From Helicoverpa zea (Eukaryota; Arthropoda; Insecta; Lepidoptera; Noctuidae), in assembly GCF_022581195.2 (NCBI RefSeq), contig NC_061475.1:1302001-1366000 (forward strand): 64,000 nt of DNA, in the 5' to 3' direction. Made by a program: the position numbers and the translations under genes. Positions 23,433-35,400 of the stretch are shown piece by piece (the first letter of the stretch is position 1; every line of letters begins with the position of its first letter). Under the pieces are notes generated by a model. It searched no databases, had not been told where the DNA came from, and was given only the letters and a program-made list of their open reading frames with translations.

Positions 23433-26400
23433 GTAAAGCTTCCAACAATAATTTAAAGTCTACTTTATATATACAATGTTGTAAAGTGCTGTTAATGTCC
23501 CATGAAGTCACATTTCCTGGTAATAATAGCCTCAAAAGTTGTCGCTTCATCAAACTTTAGGAGCAAATCACTTTGTAAGAGATGTATAGCGTAGCTACAT
23601 ATTTACATTCAGTTGTCTGTTTCATACTTATTAGATTTTTGATACACTGTGTTCTGGATATTATCTATTGAGTACATGTTACCCAAGTATAATGAATATG
23701 AGGATAAATAGTGTTTGATAAGCAATGCCCCACTTATAACAAAGATCTTTCCAATATTGCATGCTTAGAATTTTTGTACACAATCAGGTGTATATTATCT
23801 GGGTAAAAGGCTGTCCTTTAACTTTACCTAGGTTAAAAATATATCAACGTACAATTTCTATGTCAGCCCTTGAAACAACAAACTTACATTTAAAGAGAGT
23901 TAAACTACTTATAAATTGAGAATTATACATATTTATGGATTATTTATGTTATCTATAATGTGAATTACTGTTTGAGTAAAATTTTTGTTAAGTTAAATGT
24001 TTATGTGATATCATGTTAGGTTTTTTTCTTCTCTATTATGCAATGGATATTTAATTGACCTCTCAGTCATACATTTTGTGTATAGATCCCGTTTGACTGG
24101 TCTTAACAGATGCATTTTTGACGTATTGTTGGACAAACAAATAAACAAGTGACAAGAATTTTTAAGTTGGGTAAATTAAGAAGGGGCAATACTTATAAAC
24201 ATCATTAATTCTACATTAAAAATAAATGTTATCCTCGAACATTCAGTAACACCACAATCTAAGAAATAACCTTTAAAATTCTAGACGAATCAACAAAATC
24301 ATTGGACACCGACAACACAAAACGTAAATCCAGCACAAAATCTACCACCGACCTCACAGCGGGACGCAGTTCCACAGAAAGTAACCCGGAGAAGCCTCAA
24401 CGAGCTTCTAAGAAACGCAGCAAACATGAAGTGGACGACATGTTGAGCCCCGAACAGGATAAGAGACAGAAACGCAACGCTTCTGTTAAGGCACAGAGTA
24501 TTATTAGTAAACAGGTAGTCATTCACCACAGTTCACCAGCTCTAGATCCCAAATATCTTTTGGAGTAAGCTCTTTTACTAAATTATTTAATTATTATTAC
24601 ATACCATTGTATCTATCATACCACTAGTAACGTTTTTTGTAGGCCAGATAATATATGAGAAAAAGATTTGTTCATATTTAAGACAATCCATATACATTTG
24701 TGTCTAATAAGGGTTCCTCATTTCTCCGAATTTCCAATGAGACAACTAGTATGTATTTGATTTAAGTACATAAAAAATTGTCAGAAGATAACAAATTAAA
24801 AATGTGTTATTGACATGGAGCTCATAAAATCTTTATTCTGATAATATTATGTTGCAGCTTACTGATAAAAATAGCTGTTCATTTAAACTGTGTTCAGACA
24901 ATTATCAATTTATGGTTGTCCTAGAAGCAGCTCATGTTTAGCAGTAGATTGTTATAGGCTATGCAGACTGATTGGCCAATCATGCCATAAATTTCATATA
25001 GTAAGTCTATTAATGCTTTAAACCTTTTTTTAACGACGTCAAAAATCATCAATAAATCCTGCTATGGGTTAGCAGCGGTGAGTGAGTGTCAGACTCTTAC
25101 TGACTAAAAACCGTCGTGTTCCGTCGTAGGCCTTTTATGTACCAGGGCCGCAGTAACTCTTTCGAACAATCCCGCAGCCCATTAATGCTTTAAATCTCCT
25201 GTAGGTGTAGCCCTATTAATGCTATAACGTTCTTATAGGTGAACGTAAACTTATCGGCAAAGCTCCGTCGCGAGGATACAGAGAAGACATCAAAGGGTCG
25301 ACGGCGTAAGGAAGATGACAAGGAAAACTCGGAACCACTGCTCAATATACAAAGTATGTTCATTTATCTATGAATATTCTGCATATTTATACAATACTAG
25401 CTTCCGCCCGCGGCGAGTTCGGTTATATCGCGTTTCCAAGAGAACTCTTCAAAGTCCAGAATAAAAACCATCCGATGTTCTTTCTCAAGGTCTCTACCAA
25501 ATATTAAAATCAGTTCAGTGGTTTAGACGTGAAAGCGTGACAGACAGACATACTTTCGCATTTACAATTTTTGTAGGGATTAGATTCCGCCAGTGATAAC
25601 AACTGGGATTTCCTAAGGGACCTTTTTGTACCTTGATGAAAAGTATATTCCTCTAATGTATAAAAAGGAATGTTACTGCCAAGATTCTTCAGAATCCATT
25701 CAGCTATTTGCGCTTGATGGAGTAACAAACACACACCCAAACTTTCGCCTTTATAGAAAACAAACTCACTTTCCCTCCCTTTTATCAAAATTTATTTAAT
25801 CAAGTTTTCAGATGATTCCAACAATCCTATGGTTTCTCTCAAAGCTTAAGCAAACTATTACCCAAATGAATTCTAGAAAAAATCTACAACCTATTTTTTT
25901 TTTTTTCAGTCAAACAAGAGAAGATCTCATTACCACCTGAACCAATGGATGCGGAAACTTTGCCACTTGAAGCTGAGATATTAGTCAAGAAGGAAGTCGA
26001 TGATCTTGCTATGCCTCCACCAGCCATGCCTGTGCCCCGTAAGTTTTTAAAAGAGAGTGATTAATAATTAAACTAATTAACTATTTATTCAAGCATCCTT
26101 ACGGAAATTTAGAGAGCAATAGAATAAAAAACACGACGTTTGGGGTAAACGAGTTCTAGAGTGGAGACCACGCCTCGGCAAACGTAGTGTAGGACGTCCT
26201 CAGGCACGGTGGAGTGATGACTTGCGCAAGACGGCTGGCAGGAGCTGGATGCGAGAAGCCGAAAATCGATCTCAGTGGCGTGCACTTGGAGAGGCCTATG
26301 TCCAGCAGTGGACTGCGATAGCCTGATGATGATGATGATGAGAATAAAAAATCGTTCTCAAGGTTTTTTATCCCCATACAAAATATGGTCTGAAGTGCCA

Positions 26401-29400
26401 CCTGTGTTTGTAGTAATCCAATTATAAATGTTAAAGACCTAGATTTTCTTCTCATATTTGTGATCAGCTGTTTCAAGCAGTTTCACCCGCTTCCTTGGGA
26501 ACTACTTCTCGTACCTGGATAAATTAAAGCCTGATACTCGGCCCTGGGATGTTTAGAATTTTTCAAGCCTTTGCAATTAAAATTAATTAAAAACCTTCTC
26601 TATAATATACCTTTTAAGTATGTAACTCTGTATACTCAGGGCCACGTAAAGCAGCTGCCAAAGAGAAGGCGGATGACAGCAGCGAGGAGTCTGCAGGCAA
26701 GAAGAGGAGCACCCGGAGTAGGAAGCAGACCAACGATAATGCAGCACCTCCCGGTGAGTTTATCTAGTCGATTGTAAAGGTTATGGCACATTATAGCGGC
26801 ACCGCAACAGCACGGCTCCACACCAGCATTTAAGTTGTCATTCAATTTAGAGCATTAAATCGTGTATATTATAATATATTTCGTAATGTCAATATGAAAA
26901 AGCCAACGGCGAGTAGTCAGCGCGCTTGCCGCTTCCACACAACTCGGCTCGCCGCCCGCGTGCTGCAAGCGAGCGGTCCTCATGCGTACAGCGCGCCGAC
27001 GGCGTGCTAATTGCGCGCCGACTCCGTCCGAGCCGGCAGCGAAACAACGTCATTGCGTCGTGTTCAATCATAATCGTCTTAAAATAATATTGAGTTTGCG
27101 GTGACAGCAAGCTTACACCTCGCGGACGGCGAGCTTACAGCGCGTGGTTGGCGCGCTGTCCGCTCGCCGTAGTCTTAATTCGAGGCGACGCCGTGCTGCA
27201 GCCGTGCTGTTGCGGTGCTGCTATAATGTGCCACAAGCTTTAGTATTATACGTGTTTATTCAAGACTGGCCGTTTTTCCAGTTTCACCTGCGTCTAATGA
27301 TTGACACGAATGTAGCTTTCCATAATTGAATTTTTTTTTCAAATTTGTTTCGTAGTTTCAGAGTGTTTGGGTATAAACAAACAAATTAACAAAAAAAATA
27401 TGTATCTTTATTATAGTATAGATTTATAGATAGCACAAATGTTCTAAGAAGAATCTTAATGTTATAGCTGAATCTACATTCCCTCAGATTACATGTTTTC
27501 GCTTACTTCAGGCTGTTGGGTTAACACTTCGTTCCTTTATTATAATAAACACTGAACAATTGAATTGTAAAAATGAACTATTTTCCTTTAAATAAAAACC
27601 GTATAACTTGTATAGTGGCATCCACGCGGTCGACTCGCGCCAGCTCCCGCTCGACGCGACAGCTCGATGCTGACGAGCTGCCGCCGCCCGACGCCCGGCC
27701 CAAGCGGACACGGGCTAAGAAGGTAAGCTATATATATAAAACCATGGTACATTATACATATAGAATCATCATCATCGTCCAAGCCTTTTTCCCAACCCTG
27801 TTGGGGTCGGCTTCCAGTCTAACCGGATTCAGCTGAGTACCAGTGCTTTACAAGAAGCGAATGCCTATCTGACCTCCTCAACCCAGTTTCCCGGGCAACC
27901 CGATACCCCCTGGTTAGACTGGTGTCAGACTTACTGGCTTCTGACTACCCGTAACGACTGCCAAGGATGTTCAATGACAGCCGGGACCTACAGTTTAACG
28001 TGCCATCCGAAACACAGTCAATGGTGTCTAAGATATATTTAGAAAGTACATACAAACTTAGAAAAGTTGCATTGGTACATTGTCTGACCTGGAATCGAAC
28101 CCGCGCCCTCATACTGAGAGGTTTGTCCTTTACCCACTAGGCCACCATGACTACACATACATACATATGATGATGATGATGATGTCCTCCTAGCCGATTA
28201 TCGGCTACGGCGGCTGTTCTCATGTAAGGAGATTAGCCTACTACGCAGGACATATTATAGTGCACGAGCATTTGCGCAGACACAGGTGCACTCACTATTC
28301 CTTAACTCTCATAGCCCGATGGGACGGCAATCCGACACGACCGGAGAGAGATCAGGCGCAGGACCGACATTTACGTGCTCTCCGATGCACGGGTGTATCA
28401 ATCACCAGCTTCCAGGCTCCGGGCTGCTTTGTGAAAGTCTTCTAAAACCCACAAAGCGATTTCGGCCCGACTCGGGAATCGAACCCGAGACCTCGTGCTT
28501 AGCAGCCGCACTTGCGACAGCTAGACCAACGAGGCAGTAACAGCATACATACATATATTACACATATAGAATACTAAATTACACAGGAAAAAAAGATTAA
28601 ATTAGACTACATTATACATATAGAATACTAAATTATATTTAACGTATGGTAAAAATATAATTATAAAGGGTTGTTGTATTTTACTGTTTTAAATAAATGG
28701 AAATACTATTTTACATATTACCGTAAAACCTCTCGTAAGTTTTATTACAAGACATTCTTCATGTTCATCATTCTTCTTCGATAGTTCCAAAGGAGATTTT
28801 CAATTCAAGCCCTTAAAGCTTTTTCTGTTTTTATGCGTGTTTTCGTAATTATTCGATTTTTAAAACCGTACAAAACTTTAATATGTAATAATTTTTATAA
28901 ACAGAAAGTATCAGAGACACCAGAGAAAGTGGCAACAACACAAGAAAGTGCTCCAGGTATGTATACAAACATAATAACATCAATCATCCTCCGAGCCTTG
29001 TTCCCAAACTATGTTGGGGGTCGGCTTCCAGTCTAACCGGATGTAGCTGAGTACCAGTGCTTTATAAGGAGCGACTGCCCTAACTGACCTCCTCAACCCA
29101 GTTACCCGGGGACATAAATAACATCAATACAGCGATTTAATTTCTCAGCACTTCATAAATAAACAATGTGTATTATTTCTGTTGTAGCTTCACCGGCTGA
29201 AAAACCGCGGCCCAAGAGAACTAGACGAGGGCAGAAAGCTGCGTAAGTATTCATATTTTTTACTAATATTATAAAGCTAAAAGTTTGTTTGCTTGAAATC
29301 CTTAACTTCAGGAAGTTTATTCCTCCAGCGATTTCAATCGCGTCCCTTAGGAAACTATTTAACCTGGATATAAATAATCCTCTTGCTTATAGAGTAGTTA

Positions 29401-32400
29401 GTCAGTTCCTGAAATCAGCGTATCCAAGGAGACAAACAAACTGCAGCTCTTTAATATTATTCCTTTTGATTTTGTTTGTGTAACTGCCTCGTTGGTCTAG
29501 CTGTCGCAAGTGTGGCTGCTGAGCACGAGGTCTCGGGTTCGATTCCCGAGTCGGGCCGAAATCGCTTTGTGGGTTATAGAAGACTTTCACAAAGCAGCCC
29601 GGAGCCTGGAAGCTGGTGATTGATGCACCCGTGCATCGGAGAGCACGTAAATGTCGGTCCTGCGCCTGATCTCTCGGTCTTCGGTCGTGTCGGATTGCCG
29701 TCCCATCGGGCTATGAGAGTTAAGGAATAGTGAGTGCACCTGTGTCTGCGCAAATGCTTGTGCACTATAATATGTCCTGCGCAGTTGGCTAATCTCCTTA
29801 CATGAGAACAGCCGCCGTAGCCGATAATCGGCTAGGAGGACATCAATATTATTCCTATATATAGTCCTCCTTATCGATTTCGATAACGGCGACCTATGGC
29901 AAGTTCACCTCCTAGCATGAGCCCTGATGTGGCTGGCGAAACCGAGTTTGGATTTAAAGACCCGGTCGCAAGCGCAGCAGAATAACTGACCCGCACTATT
30001 GAGAGTACAGTTGTATGAAGGCTTAGGTCTCTCTTTACGTAATTGGCGCTTTTCGTCTAAAGCTTCGAGTCTTTTTTCTTCGAATAATTTGTTCCTATAT
30101 TTACAGAGAAAAACAAGAAGAGAAACCAGAAGAAAAGCCTACAGAAATCGCCCCACCAACGACAATTTCACCTAAAGAAGAAAGACTATCAAACCACGAC
30201 GTTTCCTCCCCTATATTACAAAAGGAAATTAGTAAGAAAGGCAAAAAGAACCCTATTGTTGAGGTCACAAGGCTGAATTTAGATGAAACTGATGCGGAAA
30301 CTATGAAAGTAGGAAATGTAGGGGATATGGATAAAACTGTGGTTATACCTAATGGCGTTTATAGTCATGCACCTCTTACGCCTAAGAATGTGGTAAGTGG
30401 AATTTTAAGTTTTTTTTGGGTATCTTTTTGGTGGTTTTTATAGTAGTTAATTAAGGTTAAATATATTTAAAAAATGTTAGGTTACTGTATCTATCTATAC
30501 TAATATCATAAAGCTGAAGAGTTTGTTTGTTTGTTTGAACGCGCTAATCTCAGGAACTACTGGTCCGATTTGAAAATTTCTTTCAGTATTATATAGCCCA
30601 TTTATCGAGGAAGGCTATAGGCTACTTTTAATCCAGGTACGGGAAGTAGTTCCCACGGGATGCAGGTGAAATCGCTGGTAGAAGCTAGAAAAATAATGAA
30701 AAAACACGATTTTAATAAAAATAATGAAAAATGTGCTTTAGAAGATTCGATTGGCCACCCTTTTTATAAAATTTATATTTAAAAGTTATATCAATTAACT
30801 TGCTTAAGACTTGATGAATGCCAGAAAATCTTTATCACAGATTTTTAATAATATTTTAGTAGTTCCAGTATGTTATTTTTATCATTAAAATAGTGCTTTA
30901 ATTAAATGGAACTAATTTCTTAAATTATTGTTAATATTTCAGCGCAACATGAACGAAACCGTAGTAATAGAGGCAGCCAACAGAGAAACTATGGTGATAG
31001 AAAAACCGCAAAATCCTATCATGGATGCCACCGTTGTACTTGATAAAGGTAAACTTTTTAAAAGTTATTATAAATGTCCTGTAACGATTTAGTTTTAGAT
31101 TTTATAAAACGCTAACTTCTGACGACTGCTAGTAAACATACAAAAAAGTCGACTGAAACCGCTAGTGGGACCTAATTTATTATTATTTTATATCAAATCA
31201 AAAAGTAAGTTGAAAATAGCACTTTGAACGTCAAAATTAACACAATCCAGGCCCCAAAAATGGGTGTTTTCACCCCCATTTAAGATTAAGGCAGCAAGAG
31301 TAAACATTTATGTTGTATTTCAGATCCCAAACCAGTGAATCTAACAGATGATAACTCGTTGCTGACGGATGACGACGACTCACAGGAAATACACACTCCG
31401 CCCAAACAAGCGCCGCCGATAATACAGCCCACGTAAGTTATTATGTACACAAAAAATATGTAGCATATGTAATAGTAATTTTCACGTAAATAATGGCGAA
31501 TCTAGGATATTCTTTAAAAACATGAATAAAAAAGAGATATAAAAAAAAAACAAATTCCTCATGCAAATACTGCTTGCGTAAGCTCAGAAGCATTCAGTAA
31601 TGGCAGAAACGCCGAGTCATACAAACGCAATTTGCATGTACATTTATCCCAATTTTATTTGTGGTCTTCTCCTACCATACTCTTCTATCTGCCGTCATCT
31701 CACAAGTAACATTATGACTCACCCACTTCCGTGAAATAGAACATGTATACCGCCTTGCTTTCAAGCATTAGCTGGAGCACACTTTTATAATTAATTTCTC
31801 CTTTGACAGATCCGCAGTAAAAGAGAAAGTGCAACAATTCGAAGAGTTAGCTTCCAGAGTCACCAGGACGAAAACAAGAGCTATGGCGAAAAAGGTATAT
31901 ATAATATTCCTTAGTTATATTCCGCACACTTTCAAGTTAAATTTTTATAACCTGACAAAAGTGAGGTATCTTAAATTTTACTGTTTATTATTCGCTATGT
32001 ATGGCGATATAAGTAACCGCACCTCTAGGACCAATTTGTAATCGGTATGCCAGTTGCCAGTTCTCAGATATGTAAGAAATCGGCTCAGCTGTATTTGTAA
32101 TTCTATAAATATGTAGCTTTATAGAGACACAAATGCCGTAATAATTATCTTTATTGATGTTATTGGTGTTTGTAAAACCAAAGGGATACATTAGAATGTA
32201 TATCGTTAGCAGGAGGAGGAACCAGAGACCCACACACCTCCCGACAAGATAGTGAAACCAGTGTTGTCTGCTGAAACCCTCACTAAGATGAACAGTATGA
32301 TCTTCAACGGGAAACCACCACAGGTATGGTTTTATGATTTTAATGTAGACTTAAAAATATAATCATCATTTGTAATCATTATGCAGTTTCTAAATGTGTT

Positions 32401-35400
32401 AATTTCAACCAATTTGCTAAATAAATATATCAAAGTCGTACATAGAAATTAAAAGGACAGAACTCCCATGTTCCGGAAGAGTATTTGGTGTCTCCTGGCT
32501 GTCATTTGAACATCTTCGACAGTTGTTCGGTATATTTAGTAGCCAGGAAGTCTGACCAGGTCTTACCAAGGAGTATCCAGTTTCCTAGGTAACTGTGTTG
32601 AGGCGGTCCGATAGTTTGTTCCTCTGTGTGTCACACTAGTATTCAGCTGACAGAGCTTCAGACTAGACAAATAATCATAAATAGAAACAACGAGTAAAAT
32701 TACGTTTGTATATTAAACACTAGCCGTTTTCCCGCGGTTTCACCCGCGTCCCGTGGGAGCTACTGCCCGCACCGGGATAAAATATAGCCTATGTTACTCG
32801 CAGATAATATAGCTTTCTAATGGTGAAAGAATATTTAAAATTTTTCCAGTAATTTTTGAGTTTATCCATTACAACCAAACAAACAAACAAACAAAGTTTT
32901 CCTCTTTATAATATAAGCATAGATATAAAAAAAAATTAACCCTTTTAACCCCACAGATATCAAGTTCAGCCACAAAACCCCGAGCTAACATAGTAACATC
33001 GACCAAGACTATGATCCCGTCATCCACATCCAAGCTGAGCGGCATCTCCCGCGCCGCGGAGGAGCTGAAGCGCGAGAGAGAGGATGCACGGAAGAAGAAG
33101 GAAGCCATGCTGGAGGCTAAGAGGGAGTTGCAGAAGAAGTTAGTATTATTGTTTGAGAATTTAAAAAAAAATATTGAAATATATATAGAAATATTGAAAA
33201 CTAAGATAAAATAAGTGTTTTAATGGACATTTATATGAAAAGAAATGTTTTTTTATGTATAATGGTACTTTCGAGCGTGAGTTCGGTTCGTAGTGGATGT
33301 TTCGCTAATGTTGCTCGAGTATAATTATGTATTCACTAAACCTAATTATATACTTGAAAATTTTTGTGCGCATTTTAAGTCATATGAATTTAATTCATTC
33401 CTTTTTTAAGTAGAGACAAATCATTAAACTTGGCACATTTTTTTTTTTATAATTATTTATTCTCAAAAACACCAATTTTTTCACTAGAAAACGCGAAGAG
33501 AAGATGGCAGCCGCAGCTGCAGCCCGAGAGGCGGCCGAGAGAGAGCGTCGCGCGGCGCTGGAGGCGGCGGCGCGGGAGCGGCAGGAGAAGCAGGCGCATG
33601 CTGATCTGGGGAAACTCGAGAGGCTCAAGGAGGTCGAACGGGTATGTAGTGGATGCTGTCGCGGGAATATATGTTACAGAAGTACAAAGTTTATAAGGAG
33701 AATCTTAGGGTCAATTCCCACTCAAAGAGCAGCGGCCGGCAGCGGCCGTAAGAGCACGGACAATGTAAGAGCGCGGCGCTCGCGCTCAATCACTTGCATT
33801 CACGGCCGCTGCCGGCCGCTGCTCTTTCAGTGGGGATTGACCCTTATGCACACTCCTTATAAACTTAAATAAATAGGGGAATTACATAGGAGAGTATATG
33901 ACGTACATACGGGAGCATAATATGAAGAGAATACATGGGGGAGTAAATAAATAGGGGTAACACAAAGTGTGTGTAAAGAACACACTTAAGAATAGACAGT
34001 TTTATTGGTCATATGTTTACCTACTTATATTATCACTCATAATTTTGAAATGTTAATATGTAACTGATTTTTGACCCCAATCAATGAAATAAAACATAAA
34101 TAAAATGGAGATAGTACATAAGGAAGTTTATAGACTTAATACATAAAGTTTTACCCGACAATTGCAATTTTGTCATTAAAACACTGTTTTACAACACCCT
34201 ATTTTTTACCTTGATTACAAATTTTGTTTTAAAAAATATACAGAAAAAGCAAGAGCTAGCGCGTAAAGTAGCAGAAACAGAAGAGAGGAGACGGGCGGAG
34301 GAGCAGGCTCGACAGCAGAGACTGGCGGAGGAGCAGCGCCGAGCTGACGACGCCAGGAGGAAGCAGCTAGAGGAGGCCGCCGCGTAAGTGTTATTATAAT
34401 AAAAAAAATATACAAAAGACAGCCCCAAAACGCCTACCCTTAACCATTTTCTATGTATTGCTGGGAAGATGTGGCGCATCAAAGTTCCCAGCAATACATG
34501 CAGGTCTGTAGGTTAGAAGAATCTTACTACAATGTTTTACAAATACATTGGTATACTGGCAGTATACAATATGCAATAACGGTCAAAAACATGGGTCAAA
34601 AAGACCTAAAATCTGTGTTTCATAATGAAATACCGAATAAATCCTCACGAAAAACGTATTTTTATCACAAAAAATATCTTGCTTTCATATCAAAATCTTC
34701 GCGGGAGTCGAGTTAAGTATGTCAGCTCTCCCTAGAATTGAATTTTCGATTCTGAAAAAGTCGCTACAGTAATTTCTGTTTAATAATCTACCTAAATTTC
34801 TAATTGAGATCTTAATTACAATGTATGTTACAGAATGAAGAAAGAAGCGGCGTTTATGGCGAAAGAAATAGAGAAGAGACAGAAGGAGTATATAGAGAAA
34901 CAGAAAATGAAGAGAATGGAAGACAAATGTAAGTGTCATGGGAATAAGCTTTTAGTTTATGAGTTAAATATTTATAAGGAGACATCAATTTAAACCCAAA
35001 ATCTCCTCCCAGTAGGTTCATGGCCAATTTCTGTAAAATTATTATAAATTAAAATGGAAATTCAAGGATTTGACAACTGAAAATGCTTCAGTTATCGTCA
35101 TGTAAAATGGTAAAAGCTGTTGTCCTCGAATGCTACTCAGTAGCAGTCATCCTCCGAGCCTTTTCCCAATCATGTTGAGGTCGGCTTCCAGTCTAACCGG
35201 ATTCAGCTGAGTACCAGTGCTTTACAAGAAGCGACTGCCTATCTGCTACTCAGTAGCAGTCTTTGTTAAAAACAAATTCACGTCATCCCACATCAGAGGT
35301 CGTCAGGCGAATTTGAGAAAACAGTCACATAATGATTAAACCTGCAGCTCGCTCGATAAGAAGAAGAAAACAGTAAATGGGTGCGACCGATCGTTAGGAA

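Noticed and set aside
24515..24564. Longer version of INCENP exon 3 using the donor at 24565
   Set aside because: It puts the next exon (25239) in a frame with an immediate stop. The donor at 24515 keeps the frame.
26889..27329. Open frames on both strands in the GC-rich part of INCENP intron 6
   Set aside because: Inside an inverted-repeat MITE with no family resemblance.
28450..28545. tRNA gene with good A and B boxes
   Set aside because: It is the head of a SINE. The body, (GATGAT)n tail and an inverted twin at 29484-29845 show this, and no clean cloverleaf acceptor stem is evident.
29484..29570. tRNA gene on the plus strand
   Set aside because: Same reason: the head of the second SINE-2 copy.
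33430..33872. Open frames around INCENP exon 16 in other frames and strands
   Set aside because: Exon 16 with its splice sites explains the coding signal. The extension beyond 33641 runs into a palindromic MITE.
34454..34500. microRNA-like hairpin (tgtattgctgggaa and inverse)
   Set aside because: The stem is only 14 bp with a 17-base loop, too short for a Drosha substrate on this evidence.
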